Part shown: positions 33,590 to 42,538 of the stretch, piece after piece
Layout of the letters: every line of letters starts with the position of its first letter
Position numbering within the stretch: position 1 is the first letter of the stretch
The notes under the pieces: generated by a model
What the model was told of the DNA's origin: nothing
Database searches by the model: none
What the model saw: the letters and a program-made list of their open reading frames with translations, nothing else
Assembly: GCF_002368295.1 (NCBI RefSeq)
Contig: NZ_AP018248.1
Coordinates: forward strand, 4,620,500-4,684,499
Source: Tolypothrix tenuis PCC 7101
Lineage (GTDB): Bacteria; Cyanobacteriota; Cyanobacteriia; Cyanobacteriales; Nostocaceae
Reading direction: 5' to 3'
Length of the DNA stretch: 64,000 bases
Program-made: the position numbers and the translations under genes

Positions 33590-34591
33590 TTAAATAAAGT
33601 TGGTAATTGGTTCTCCAGGTTTAGCTTTCTTAAACTTTGTTCCCGTCTCACCTTTAGCAAACTTTTGTTTGACTTTGATATAAGCTTCATCTGGTAGCGC
33701 TACATAACCAACGCTATCTACCCATTTCCAAGAATTATCTAGATAAAAATCGACGAACTCTTTAACTGCTGGTTTATTATCTAAGGACTTTTTACTGACA
33801 TAGATGAATAAAGGACGAGATAAAGGTGTGTAGGTATTTTTAATGACGTTATCTACGGGAACGGGTTTTTCACACTTTCCTGTTGGACTTTCTACCGCCA
33901 CTAAATTTAGTTTGTCTTGGTTTTGAATGTAATAAGATATGCCTACATAACCCAAGGCTGTTGCATCACCTGATACCCCTTGTACTAAGAGGTTTTGATT
34001 GTGGCTAGGAGTATAATCTGTGCGCCCATTTTTAGCTTTACCAGTTACAGCTTGCGTCAGATAATCAAATGTTCCTGTATCCGAAGCGGGAGCATATAAC
34101 TTAAGTTTTTGATTGGGAAACTTCGGATTAACTTGATTCCAAGTTAAAATCTTACCATCTGATTTCGCACTCCAAATTTTATCTAATTCCTTAATAGTTA
34201 GACATTGAGCAAAATTATTTTGACGGTTAGCAATGACAGCAATTCCATCTAAAGCTATGGGTAACTCTACAAATTCAATTTTCTTACTGCTACATTTTTT
34301 GATTTCTTCGTCTCTAATGGTACGAGAAGCACCAACAATATCAATATCACCATTACAAAACTTACTGATACCACCACCAGTTCCACTTGAGGCGACACTG
34401 ACTTGTGCTTGAGGTTTTACTTTACCGTACTCTTCTGCAACTGCTAAAGAAATTGGGAACCCCACAGCCGCACCATCAATACTCACCTGACTTTTCAATT
34501 CTTGTCCGCCATTACAAGCAGTAATACTGCTAATAATCAACATAAAATTGGTGAGATAACAACTAGATTTAAATAGGCTACGCCAGCTCAT
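33590..34591 (-). CDS. pstS: Phosphate-binding lipoprotein PstS
   Basis: A 333-residue binding protein. The N-terminal helix ends with IISSITACNGG, a plausible lipobox Cys. Phosphate-site residues are in GTGGGISKFCNGDIDIVGAS and ASDTGTFDYLTQAV; the middle reads LTIKELDKIWSAKSDGKILT, typical of PstS. It captures phosphate for the PstCAB channel. It follows the sulfate-binding gene by 58 bases with no obvious terminator, so the two may be cotranscribed. Confidence 0.94.
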   Translation of the reverse strand: MSWRSLFKSSCYLTNFMLIISSITACNGGQELKSQVSIDGAAVGFPISLAVAEEYGKVKPQAQVSVASSGTGGGISKFCNGDIDIVGASRTIRDEEIKKCSSKKIEFVELPIALDGIAVIANRQNNFAQCLTIKELDKIWSAKSDGKILTWNQVNPKFPNQKLKLYAPASDTGTFDYLTQAVTGKAKNGRTDYTPSHNQNLLVQGVSGDATALGYVGISYYIQNQDKLNLVAVESPTGKCEKPVPVDNVIKNTYTPLSRPLFIYVSKKSLDNKPAVKEFVDFYLDNSWKWVDSVGYVALPDEAYIKVKQKFAKGETGTKFKKAKPGEPITNFI

Positions 34592-34649
34592 AAACTATCC
34601 AAAATTTGCAAGTAATTTAAATTCCGAGGCTTTTGTGTGCAATAGAATT

Positions 34650-35783
34650 TCATGCTTTCTTACCAGATTGCACTTTGTCAAAAATTGCCCCATCGTCAAA
34701 GAATTTCTTCTGAATTAAATCCCAACCACCTAAATCTTGAGATGTGAATAAAGTATTGATGGGTGGATATTTGGCGACTACTTCTTGGGTAACGGTAGGA
34801 TTTACAGGACGATATTGTAATTTCGCAAATTCCCTCTGTGCTTCTGTGGAATATAAGAAATCAACGAAGGCAGCAGCAACTTCTCTGTTACCATGTTTAT
34901 CAACGTTTTTATCAACTATGGCGACAGGGTTATCAATGGAAATATTGATTGGAGGTACGGTATAAGGGAGTTTTGAGCCATTCTGTCCCGCTAAAGCTAT
35001 CTCATTTTCGTAGTTGATTAAAACATCGCCCTGTTTTTGCTGGAAAAATAAATCGCTAGCTTCGCGAGCATCTTTTGTGAGAGTCGGAGTATTTTTATAG
35101 ACTTTGCTGACATAATCTAAGGCTGTTGCTTCATCGCCACCATTAAGAGTCACCGAACCCCATAAAGCCAGCAATTCCCAAATAGCAATCCCAGAAGTTT
35201 TGGGGTTAGCTGCAATCAATGTTACGCCATCTTTTGCTAAGTCTTGCCAACTATTAATACCCTTGGGATTACCTTCACGGGTTACAATCGCCGCTACAGA
35301 TTTACTAACAATACCATTCCTCGGCGCTTTGTTTTCCCAACCAGCTTTTATTAAACCTGCTTGCTGGATTTTCTTGACATCTAAAGGTAGTGCTAAATGT
35401 ACTATATCTGCTTCTTGCGAACCTGCAATTACAGCTGCGGCTTGTGCGCCAGAACCGCCATAACTTTTTTCAAAAGTAACATTTTGATTATGTTCTTTTT
35501 TCCACTTTTCAACAAATTTAGGGATAATCTGATCGTGAGCAGCTTGCGTAACCGAGAAAGAAACCAGCTTCAGCCTTACATCAGATTGTCCAGCAAATCT
35601 GCTTTCCGAACAAGCTGCGATCGCAGTACTAAAAATAGCCCCTACTAATAACAAACCCACAAAACTGCTAACATTACGTACCCTCAACCACTTTGCAACG
35701 ATGTGTTGGTAACGCAATATAGTTGGCAAAATTTTATCCACAATTAGGTATGCTAATTGCGCTAGATGCTGCAACTTGCTCAT
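34650..35783 (-). CDS. sbpA: Sulfate ABC transporter substrate-binding protein
   Basis: About 377 residues, SbpA/CysP family. After a Lys/Arg-containing leader the hydrophobic VGLLLVGAIFSTAIAAC ends in a lipobox. Sulfate-site segments are LVSFSVTQAAHDQIIPKF, SYGGSGAQAAAVIAGSQEAD and NPKTSGIAIWELLALWGS. Two ATGs fit (35789 and 35783); GGAG spacing favours the second. It lies immediately upstream of pstSCAB rather than with CysT/CysW/CysA, which are absent. Operator candidate F abuts its ribosome-binding site. Confidence 0.92.
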   Translation of the reverse strand: MSKLQHLAQLAYLIVDKILPTILRYQHIVAKWLRVRNVSSFVGLLLVGAIFSTAIAACSESRFAGQSDVRLKLVSFSVTQAAHDQIIPKFVEKWKKEHNQNVTFEKSYGGSGAQAAAVIAGSQEADIVHLALPLDVKKIQQAGLIKAGWENKAPRNGIVSKSVAAIVTREGNPKGINSWQDLAKDGVTLIAANPKTSGIAIWELLALWGSVTLNGGDEATALDYVSKVYKNTPTLTKDAREASDLFFQQKQGDVLINYENEIALAGQNGSKLPYTVPPINISIDNPVAIVDKNVDKHGNREVAAAFVDFLYSTEAQREFAKLQYRPVNPTVTQEVVAKYPPINTLFTSQDLGGWDLIQKKFFDDGAIFDKVQSGKKA

Positions 35784-35789
35784 CAGCAT

Positions 35790-36175
35790 TTGCTCCTTGT
35801 TTTACGGTATATCGGGCGGAATACCGTTGTTCAAAGTATTATATACACTATCAACTTAGATTTATGATTTCGGTTTATTTTTCGTTACTGAGTCAGCAAA
35901 TTACTATAAATATGAACACAACTATTCACAAATTCATCTATATATAAAGCAGAATTAAGTGTCAATCAGGCGCAATCAATAGCTTTTTAGGGAAATTTAT
36001 AGTCAAAACTCATATAAATACTGGATATACACAACGTTTTACTGCTGAAGCTGAAAAGGTAAAAAACTTCACGATTAATTTTTTGTAATCTAGCCAATTA
36101 ACAAAAATACCTCCTGAGGAGGAGGGAGTAAAGTATTATTTGTGTATTTGGAATTGATGCGCTAATTACATCTTA
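35790..36175. other. Region upstream of sbpA
   Basis: No gene is seen. It contains operator candidate F next to sbpA and a CCTCCTGAGGAGG palindrome near 36112-36124 close to the end of the neighbouring gene. I saw no Pho-box-like tandem CTTAACC repeats. Confidence 0.5.
35797..35834. promoter_or_regulatory. Putative sulfur-regulon operator, site F
   Basis: ACGGTAT and ATACCGT form a perfect 7-bp inverted repeat with a 10-base centre. Written as ACGGT-N14-ACCGT the spacing equals that of site B at 10755. It begins just beyond the ribosome-binding site of sbpA. Confidence 0.5.
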
Positions 36176-36799
36176 TTAGTCAATGAGTTGTGGGCTAGGA
36201 ACTTGTACGTCAATATCAGCCTGAGATAATGTAGGGAGTAACCAGTTACCTTCGCCAGCTTTGAAAACTTTGGCAGGTGCAACATTCAATTCAATTGCAC
36301 CAGTGGCGGGATTAGTTCTAGCAATTGACTGTGTACCATCGACAAACTTCACCGCGATTGGTTCAGTCAACGGTTGTATTTCAGTATTGGGAGTTAAAAC
36401 TACCTGTGTACCTGCAGGAAAGTAAATACCATCACAATCCCAATCATCATCTGTAATTTGTCCAGCAGCTAAAAAGTATAGTTGCGTTGGAGATTTTTTT
36501 GGTTTATTGGCATAGACACCCAAAGTTCTACCAGTTTGATTAAAGCACTGCGCCCGTTTTCTTGCTGTTTCCATTACATACTTCTGAGACTGCAATTGTG
36601 AAAGTCGTTCCTGAAATTGTTCAGGTGTATAACCAGCTTGTTCAGGATTAGCTTTCGCAGTTAGAAGTTGATTAAGTTCCTGTGTTACCTCCACATAATC
36701 AGCCCCTTTAGTAAAATCCTTACCAGCCCAAGAAGGTTGAGCAAAAGTTAGATTTAAGATAAATACAAGAGCGACAAGAACTATTTTGATGAACTGCAT
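36176..36799 (-). CDS. Secreted protein of unknown function
   Basis: A 207-residue protein with a clear signal peptide (IVLVALVFILNLTFAQPSWA). Its mature part has a Gln-rich helical segment (about 35-80), two Cys in QITDDDWDCDGIYF and ARKRAQCFNQTG that might form a disulfide, and a beta-rich end. No family was recognised. It shares the P-S-W-A cleavage context with the next upstream gene and follows it by 95 bases, pointing to a common transcription unit with the CadD-like transporter. Confidence 0.6.
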   Translation of the reverse strand: MQFIKIVLVALVFILNLTFAQPSWAGKDFTKGADYVEVTQELNQLLTAKANPEQAGYTPEQFQERLSQLQSQKYVMETARKRAQCFNQTGRTLGVYANKPKKSPTQLYFLAAGQITDDDWDCDGIYFPAGTQVVLTPNTEIQPLTEPIAVKFVDGTQSIARTNPATGAIELNVAPAKVFKAGEGNWLLPTLSQADIDVQVPSPQLID

Positions 36800-36894
36800 A
36801 TTTTTCTCCTTAATTTGAGATTCCTAATAATTATTTAAGGAAGTTATTAGCTAGGCTGGGGAAGCTTTTTTAAGATGTTTGCATCAGTCTGGAT

Positions 36895-37212
36895 TTAGCG
36901 TAATGCTGAGTCTTGAATCTTAGGAAAACTTTCCAGCTTATTAGGATTTACCCATCGATTGATCGCTTCGCTATTTTTTTTGTGGACTTGAATTTGTACT
37001 TGCTTAGAACTTAACTTGACTACTTCAGCCGGGATTTTTTGCACTTCAGCAGAGTCGGGACGAGATTTGTATAGCCAGATAACTTTTTGTCCAACTTCAA
37101 AGTGCTGAGGATTATTGACTAAAGATAGATGGGTTACCGCCCAAGATGGGCTAGCTACTATTAAGTTAATCAAAAATACCAAGATTGCAAAAGCGAGAGG
37201 AAGATTTTTCAT
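36895..37212 (-). CDS. Small secreted protein of unknown function
   Basis: A 105-residue protein with a signal peptide ending ASPSWAV. The mature part reads like a compact beta barrel (VGQKVIWLYKSRP, IPAEVVKLSSKQVQIQVHKK, then RWVNPNKLE), reminiscent of SH3/KOW-type folds that bind small ligands or RNA, but no family is assigned. It lies 12 bases after the CadD-like gene. Confidence 0.6.
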   Translation of the reverse strand: MKNLPLAFAILVFLINLIVASPSWAVTHLSLVNNPQHFEVGQKVIWLYKSRPDSAEVQKIPAEVVKLSSKQVQIQVHKKNSEAINRWVNPNKLESFPKIQDSALR

Positions 37213-37224
37213 ATATTTCTACAA

Positions 37225-37929
37225 CTATAAACTTTGAGTTTTGAGTTTGGAAGTTTGAATGATTTTGATTAATCCCATTAAACCCAGACAAGCTACTGTC
37301 AAGACAATTGGAGTCAGCGCCGCACTATCTAAGATAATAAACACACCTAAGCCTATTAAAATAAAGGGAACAAAATTATTACCATAGCGTGTGAGTAAAG
37401 TTGCGATCGCACTCTGACAAGTTAGTTTATAAGTCACATAACACCAGACACCAACCAGTAGTAAGAAGACAGCAATGATTACTAGTAACTCAGAAATAGC
37501 ACTATTAGCAAATAATGGCATATAAATTCCTACATTATCACTACCGTTAGCAATAGTAATAGCAGCCACACTGTAAGCTTGAGGAGATAAAAAACTACTG
37601 AAAATAGAAGAATTAGAAAATTCTATTCCTGATTCTATATCAGATGATTCATCATTATCTGTATTGATCAGACGATTAAATCCAATGGTAATTGGCACTA
37701 AACCTAACAGCCCAATCCAATGCGATGGTAAGATTAAACCGCCGAAAAAACCAAATAGGCTGGCAATTACCAAAGTACAAAATCCCAGGTATTGACCAAT
37801 TACGATATGTCGATGGCGGAAAGTTGCATTTGCTTGAGCAAATAACAGTGTGAGAATGACTAAATCATCTAAGTTAGTAGCTACAAAAGCTGTAATTCCG
37901 GTGGGTATAGCTGTAATCAGTTCGTTCAT
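37225..37929 (-). CDS. CadD-family cation (cadmium resistance) transporter
   Basis: A 234-residue membrane protein with about six helices. The opening TAFVATNLDDLVILTLLFAQ is the conserved CadD segment with its acidic N-L-D-D, repeated as ITIANGSDNVGIYMPLFA in the second half. CadD proteins export cadmium or related cations. Two small secreted proteins follow closely, perhaps periplasmic helpers. A metal-response regulator is not adjacent. Confidence 0.8.
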   Translation of the reverse strand: MNELITAIPTGITAFVATNLDDLVILTLLFAQANATFRHRHIVIGQYLGFCTLVIASLFGFFGGLILPSHWIGLLGLVPITIGFNRLINTDNDESSDIESGIEFSNSSIFSSFLSPQAYSVAAITIANGSDNVGIYMPLFANSAISELLVIIAVFLLLVGVWCYVTYKLTCQSAIATLLTRYGNNFVPFILIGLGVFIILDSAALTPIVLTVACLGLMGLIKIIQTSKLKTQSL

Positions 37930-38210
37930 TTCACCTCTCTCTCAATTTGATAGCTAATATTTTTCAATTAGTGTGACTTGATATTTGTAAAAGCTGGGGA
38001 AATGGCTATTTAATGAAGCGTGCAGATATAGCATCTCCAATTCAATATTTAAGCTGCGTCTACTGGTAGTGAAGTCAAAAGATGAGAATTTTACTTGATG
38101 AACTGACTCACTCAGTGCCAATGTTTTACAAAAACTTCAAAGATAGATTTGATTAAACAGAATATAGGTAATTATCTAGTAAACCAAAAATTGCTAATAG
38201 CTAATTTATC

Positions 38211-38867
38211 TTAGTGAATTAGCTTTTCCAAAACTTTGTTGTTATCACCTAATTGCTGAGAAACTGTAAAATTTTTATTGCTAGAAGCTTGTTTTGTAAA
38301 TTTACTGTTTGTTTGAATATGTAAGCCTGGCAATCCAGCCACTCTAACTTCTTTATTTTCTTTTGGAGTATGGACTAAAGTTACTTTAAGCTCATGGATT
38401 ACTTGTTGCTGCTCTTTGATAATTTGAGTTAGTTCATTGAGCTTTTGAGAGTGTAATTCATCCAATTTTTGATGTAACAGTTCAATATTTTGACTAGCCC
38501 TCAGATTCACTTGATGGTCGATATCCGCATTTCTGCGATCAGTGTCAGATTGACGATTCTGACTCATCAATACAATAGGTGCTGTATAGGCTGAAGCAAA
38601 TGAAAACACTAAGTTGAGCATGATGAACGGTGACTCATCCCAGTGAGGAACTCCTGGTGCTAAGTTCATTCCTACCCATCCGGCCAAAATTGTGCTTTGA
38701 CAAATCAGAAATTTCCAAGAACCTACTTGACTAGCTAATTTATCCGCCAGTCGTTGTCCTTGTGTTAATTCTTCTGTGGATGTCTGCGGCGCTGTTTCTG
38801 CAACTTGAGTTTTTTGAACGATTTGGGCATCAACGCTATTCGATAATGTTTTTGTAGCGGTTTTCAT
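38211..38867 (-). CDS. DUF1003 membrane protein
   Basis: A 218-residue protein: polar N-terminus, then ADKLASQVGSWKFLICQSTI and NLVFSFASAYTAPIVLMSQN, the two helices of DUF1003, then DRRNADIDHQVNLRASQNIE and a coiled-coil-like HQKLDELHSQKLNELTQIIK. The role of DUF1003 is not established. The C-terminal 60 residues are Lys/Asn-rich and probably disordered. It is monocistronic, with about 280 bases of featureless AT-rich sequence upstream of the CadD gene side. Confidence 0.82.
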   Translation of the reverse strand: MKTATKTLSNSVDAQIVQKTQVAETAPQTSTEELTQGQRLADKLASQVGSWKFLICQSTILAGWVGMNLAPGVPHWDESPFIMLNLVFSFASAYTAPIVLMSQNRQSDTDRRNADIDHQVNLRASQNIELLHQKLDELHSQKLNELTQIIKEQQQVIHELKVTLVHTPKENKEVRVAGLPGLHIQTNSKFTKQASSNKNFTVSQQLGDNNKVLEKLIH

Positions 38868-39200
38868 ACTGCACCTGCTTGGGTAACTCAGTTGGCGTTT
38901 GCTTGATGAGTTTTAATTTACGTCTTTCCCAAGATAGGAGCAAATACTCTTTTTTTTTAAAACGATAAATAAAAGTGATTAATTGTGACAATAGTTTGCT
39001 CTGACTTTCTCAGCAAGCCCTAATACTTTTCGGTTAAGGGGGAAAAGGGGAATGGTTCAAGGGAAAGAAACAACCTTTAACCTTTTTCCCAAAAGCTATT
39101 TTGAGTTCAAGCTTCTTGGGAAAGAGTGGTAATAATATCTGCGATCGCTCCGATTTTCCAAAGCAGCAATTGTCTTTAATCCATTACGATTGAGTACAGA

Positions 39201-39259
39201 TGCGTAGACGCGTTCGCGGAGCGTTGCCGCAGGCTAGCGGCTTGTCGTCAGACATCGCC
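39201..39259. repeat. Small dispersed repeat, intergenic copy
   Basis: Begins TGCGTAGACGCGTTCGCGGA and ends GTCAGACATCGCC, a Nostocales-type GC-rich repeat of the same general kind as those inside genes at 3495 and 20995. Confidence 0.6.
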
Positions 39260-39330
39260 TGTCCCATATCGCCAGCACTTAAAATACCAACAGTCTGTAT
39301 TTGCATGGAAGTTTAAATTCCTCAGAGGGG

Positions 39331-39385
39331 TTGACATTGTGGACTAGTACATTTAACCTAGTAGTTAATTAACTGCGCGGTTAAA
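39331..39385 (+). promoter_or_regulatory. Promoter and candidate ArsR operator
   Basis: TTGACA at 39331, 17 bases, then TAACCT at 39354 match a sigma-70-type promoter. Overlapping its -10 region, TTTAACC (39352-39358) and GGTTAAA (39379-39385) form an inverted repeat with a 20-base spacer centred on TTAATTAA. It is suited to autoregulation by the ArsR protein starting at 39400. Confidence 0.55.
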
Positions 39386-39399
39386 TACTTCCAATCTAA

Positions 39400-39750
39400 A
39401 TGTCCACCGATCAATTGAGCGTCACCTTTGCCGCCCTTGCCGATCCGACTCGGCGAGCAATCTTGGCTCATCTTGCTTTGGGCGAAGCATCGGTAACTGA
39501 GCTAGCCCAACCCTTTGAGATGAGCCTACCTGCCATTTCTAAACATCTCAAGGTGCTGGAGCGTGCGGGATTAATCGCACGGGGTAGAGAGGCTCAGTGG
39601 CGACCCTGCCGATTAGAAGCACAAGCGCTCAAGGAAGCAGCAGATTGGATTGAGCAATATCGCCAATTCTGGGAACAGAATTTGGATCGTCTAGACGAGT
39701 ATTTACAACAATTGCAAGCAGAGGATAACAAACGCGATCGCGAATCATAA
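39400..39750 (+). CDS. ArsR-family winged-helix regulator
   Basis: A 116-residue DNA-binding protein. LADPTRRAILAHLALGEASV starts the winged helix and TELAQPFEMSLPAISKHLKV is the recognition helix-turn-helix. There are no metal-binding cysteines, so it belongs to the non-metal ArsR group usually found next to SRPBCC (AHSA1) genes. It should repress its own operon. The next gene begins 29 bases later behind AGGAGA. Confidence 0.9.
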   Translation: MSTDQLSVTFAALADPTRRAILAHLALGEASVTELAQPFEMSLPAISKHLKVLERAGLIARGREAQWRPCRLEAQALKEAADWIEQYRQFWEQNLDRLDEYLQQLQAEDNKRDRES

Positions 39751-39779
39751 ACTGCGTTCCCTTCTTCAGGAGAAACAAG

Positions 39780-40763
39780 ATGTTGAAACAAAATGACTCC
39801 ACATCCACTCAGTCCGAACGCGAGATTATCATTACCCGTATCTTCAATGCACCGCGAGAACTTGTATTTCAGGCATGGACAGACCCAAAACACATTGTCC
39901 AATGGTGGGGGCCAAAAGGCTTTACAACTCGTGTAACTGAACTAGATTTGCGTCCAGGCGGTCAATCGCGGTATGTCATGGTTGGCCCCGATGGCACAGA
40001 GTACCCTGTTAAAGGTGTTTTCTGTGAAATCGTGCCTCCTGAACGGATTGTCAGCAGCGATGAATTTGATGAAGGCTTTGAAAAAGTCATCAACGCAGAT
40101 TTGCCGCAGGGAATCGTCATGACAGTGATGTTTGAAGATTTGGACGGCAAGACTAAACTAACTCTTCAAATTCGTCATGCAACCGAAAGCGATCGCCGCA
40201 AGCATGAAGAGATGGGTGTGGTTGCTGGGTGGAATTCTAGTTTCGATTGTCTTGACGAATTCTTGGCCAAGCAAGTTAAACAGCAACAGAATGGTTTTAC
40301 TGTCACGTTGCCATCAGATACGGAAATCTTAATTACTCGCGTCTTTAATGCCCCACGCAGACTTGTTTTTCAGGCATGGACGCAGCCCGAACATATTAAG
40401 CGCTGGTTTGGGGGTTGTAGCAGTATGACAATGACTGTTTGCGAAATCGATCTGCGCGTGGGTGGTGCTTGGCGCTATGTCTTACATGAACCCAAAAACA
40501 ACATTGAACACGCATTTTACGGAGAATATCGTGAGATTGTGCCACCAGAAAGATTGGTAACTACCGAAATCTATGAACCAGTCCCCAATAGTGACCATCT
40601 CAATATCCTGACTCTGAATGAAGTTGGTGGCAAAACAACGTTGCATATTCACATCCAACACCAATCTAAAGAGCAACGAGACGGGCATCTCCAATCTGGC
40701 ATGGAAGAGGGACTAAGCGAAACTCTCAACCGTCTCGAAGCACTCCTTCAATCAATAGGGTGA
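39780..40763 (+). CDS. Double SRPBCC (AHSA1-like) domain protein
   Basis: A 327-residue soluble protein with two consecutive AHSA1-type SRPBCC domains. The first is at about residues 12-165 (RIFNAPRELVFQAWTDPKHI, QWWGPKGFTT, VPPERIVSSDEF) and the second at about 180-325 (RVFNAPRRLVFQAWTQPEHI, KRWFGGCSSM, VPPERLVTTEIY). Single-domain relatives are normally about 150 residues, so this is an internal duplication or fusion. The fold makes a deep hydrophobic pocket for ligands. It is cotranscribed with the ArsR gene. Confidence 0.87.
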   Translation: MLKQNDSTSTQSEREIIITRIFNAPRELVFQAWTDPKHIVQWWGPKGFTTRVTELDLRPGGQSRYVMVGPDGTEYPVKGVFCEIVPPERIVSSDEFDEGFEKVINADLPQGIVMTVMFEDLDGKTKLTLQIRHATESDRRKHEEMGVVAGWNSSFDCLDEFLAKQVKQQQNGFTVTLPSDTEILITRVFNAPRRLVFQAWTQPEHIKRWFGGCSSMTMTVCEIDLRVGGAWRYVLHEPKNNIEHAFYGEYREIVPPERLVTTEIYEPVPNSDHLNILTLNEVGGKTTLHIHIQHQSKEQRDGHLQSGMEEGLSETLNRLEALLQSIG

Positions 40764-40868
40764 CAAATGCTACAAGAGATAGCATTTTGAACGGCCCTGT
40801 TGCATGATTTTTCCCGCGATCGCTGTAGGCATAAAACCTAGTTAGGGAAATACAACAGAATGTAACAG

Positions 40869-40906
40869 ATGGGTAAGGGCACAAGCATTGCTGTACCCTT
40901 ACCCAT
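40869..40906. terminator. Bidirectional hairpin terminator
   Basis: ATGGGTAAGGG and CCCTTACCCAT form a perfect 11-bp stem with a 16-base loop, midway between convergent genes ending at 40763 and 40975. Confidence 0.6.
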
Positions 40907-40974
40907 AATTTATGTGTCACGAATAGCACTGAATTTTTATGGAATCTGCGGTACCTGTGTTTTTGAGGACTGCG

Positions 40975-41472
40975 TTAACCTTGAGCAGTAGACTCTTCCG
41001 GATTATCCTTACCATCTTCACTGTTTTTTAAAAGTAGCTTATTTCTCGTAATAATGACACTCCACTCTTTTACTTGAGCCAAATGTAATGTGTTTATGCG
41101 AGTGATAAAATTATCAACTGCTTTGTCCTCACTAACTCGATAAGATTCTGTAACACCAATCTCAAAAGCTATTAACTCAGCTTCCAGAGCTTCTTGAGTG
41201 GATTTCCCAATTATCCAATTCTCCTGCCACCGAAATACTGCTAGACCACCAGTAATAGAAGCCAATGTGGGAGGAATTGCTTGTAGTACTTTTGGTGCAT
41301 TTCCTAATATAAGAACAGGAGTTGCAGCAGCTAAAATTACAGTAGCAGCCTGTGAGCCATACCAGGCATTACGAAACTTCTTCCTACAACTTTTGTAATA
41401 CTCGATTAAGTCTTTACAATAAGTAATCGCTTTTTCTCTAGAAGGTTTGTGGCTTTCTTCATCAGTTTTCAT
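40975..41472 (-). CDS. DUF4231 membrane protein
   Basis: A 165-residue protein with two central helices (SQAATVILAAATPVLILGNA and AIPPTLASITGGLAVFRWQE) between polar ends. This is the pattern of DUF4231/SLATT-like proteins, a group sometimes linked to nucleotide-triggered defence systems. No nucleotide cyclase or other effector partner is adjacent here, so no such role can be claimed. The gene is alone. Confidence 0.72.
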   Translation of the reverse strand: MKTDEESHKPSREKAITYCKDLIEYYKSCRKKFRNAWYGSQAATVILAAATPVLILGNAPKVLQAIPPTLASITGGLAVFRWQENWIIGKSTQEALEAELIAFEIGVTESYRVSEDKAVDNFITRINTLHLAQVKEWSVIITRNKLLLKNSEDGKDNPEESTAQG

Positions 41473-41938
41473 TGCACTATCCCTTGAAAGCTTAGAGCTA
41501 TTAAATCAAAGTACAAAATTTATATAGCAACTTTGATCAGATTTTCTGTCACCTCAGAACAGAAGCAGAAAGCAGTTTCGGTCATAAGATGGTTATGCTT
41601 CAACAGTGCTGCCTATACATCTGGGTTCTGGCGCTAATTCTGAAGAGAATTTCTCAACTTTCACTGATTGTTTTTACCAATATATTCACTTTCACTCATC
41701 TAGCCGTTCCTGATGGGCAAGAAAGACTTTAATTTGGCTCAAACCGTTGCTCTATAAGCGATTTCATTTTATGCGCGCATTAGAGAGGCTGAAATCCTTA
41801 TAACTTCGTTGTTCAAATTTAATCTTATGTGCGAACTTACACATTAACTCACGAATATTTACTTAATTTTTCCATACGCCCTCATATTGCGATCGCTTTG
41901 TCTCCAACAAAATATTAGATCTGATCAATAGTAGGGAT
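41473..41938. other. Gap without recognised features
   Basis: Divergent region between the DUF4231 gene and the HTH gene. I see no gene and no strong repeat. Confidence 0.5.
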
Positions 41939-42538
41939 ATGACTTCGCACAATCATTTACCATTCAACACACTTCCTACTGAGCAAACTTCTGTGGTGCA
42001 GTGCTTGTCACCTTTTCAGCGTCGGTTGCTGCAAAAAATATTACAGCAAGATGATTTGCCCCAGAAATACCGCCAGCGTATTCAAATCATGTTACTAGCT
42101 GATGAAGGCAAAACACAAAGTCAAATTTGTCAGATCTTAGGCTGTTCTCGTGTAACGATCAGACATTGGATTTTGGTGGCGAAGTCAGGTGAAGCTCACA
42201 ACTGGAATGCGTCTCCTTTAGGTAGGCCTAAAACTGCTAATGACCAGTACCGTGAGCATTTGAAAGAACTCATCAGCCACAATCCCAAAGAGCTTGGTTA
42301 TCCATTTCGTCGTTGGACATCTCAATGGTTAAGCAAGCATCTAGCGAAAGAATTAGGCGTGAAGGTGGGAGTTCGCCACATCAATCGGTTACTGAAAGAA
42401 ATGGGTTTATCTACGCGACAAACCATAGAATCTGTAGATTGTAACCAAAACAGCAACAACTGTCAGCTAGTCATTAGCGATCTACCAGAAGCTTCAGCAC
42501 CTCATCCCAGTGTGTGGGAATTTCACTCAATACATTGA
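41939..42538 (+). CDS. Orphan IS630-type helix-turn-helix protein
   Basis: A 199-residue DNA-binding protein. LLADEGKTQSQICQILGCSR is an HTH, followed by VTIRHWILVAKSGEAHNW and a winged segment LGVKVGVRHINRLLKEMGLS. This is the N-terminal architecture of IS630-family transposases, but the DDE catalytic domain is absent; the protein ends with an unrelated tail. It may be a domesticated regulator. It precedes a PpiC gene in the same direction by 154 bases. Confidence 0.72.
   Translation: MTSHNHLPFNTLPTEQTSVVQCLSPFQRRLLQKILQQDDLPQKYRQRIQIMLLADEGKTQSQICQILGCSRVTIRHWILVAKSGEAHNWNASPLGRPKTANDQYREHLKELISHNPKELGYPFRRWTSQWLSKHLAKELGVKVGVRHINRLLKEMGLSTRQTIESVDCNQNSNNCQLVISDLPEASAPHPSVWEFHSIH

Larger units (their letters stand above)
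38868..39399. other. Gap with small dispersed repeat and ArsR promoter
   Basis: No gene is seen. A GC-rich small dispersed repeat (39201-39259) and a promoter with operator-like palindrome (39331-39385) are the recognisable parts. Confidence 0.55.

Noticed and set aside
35790..36175. Pho box upstream of sbpA-pst
   Set aside because: No tandem CTTAACC-like octamers were seen.
39352..39385. Reading TTAACCT near the ArsR gene as a Pho box
   Set aside because: The sequence is better explained as a symmetric palindrome overlapping a promoter -10; tandem direct repeats are lacking.
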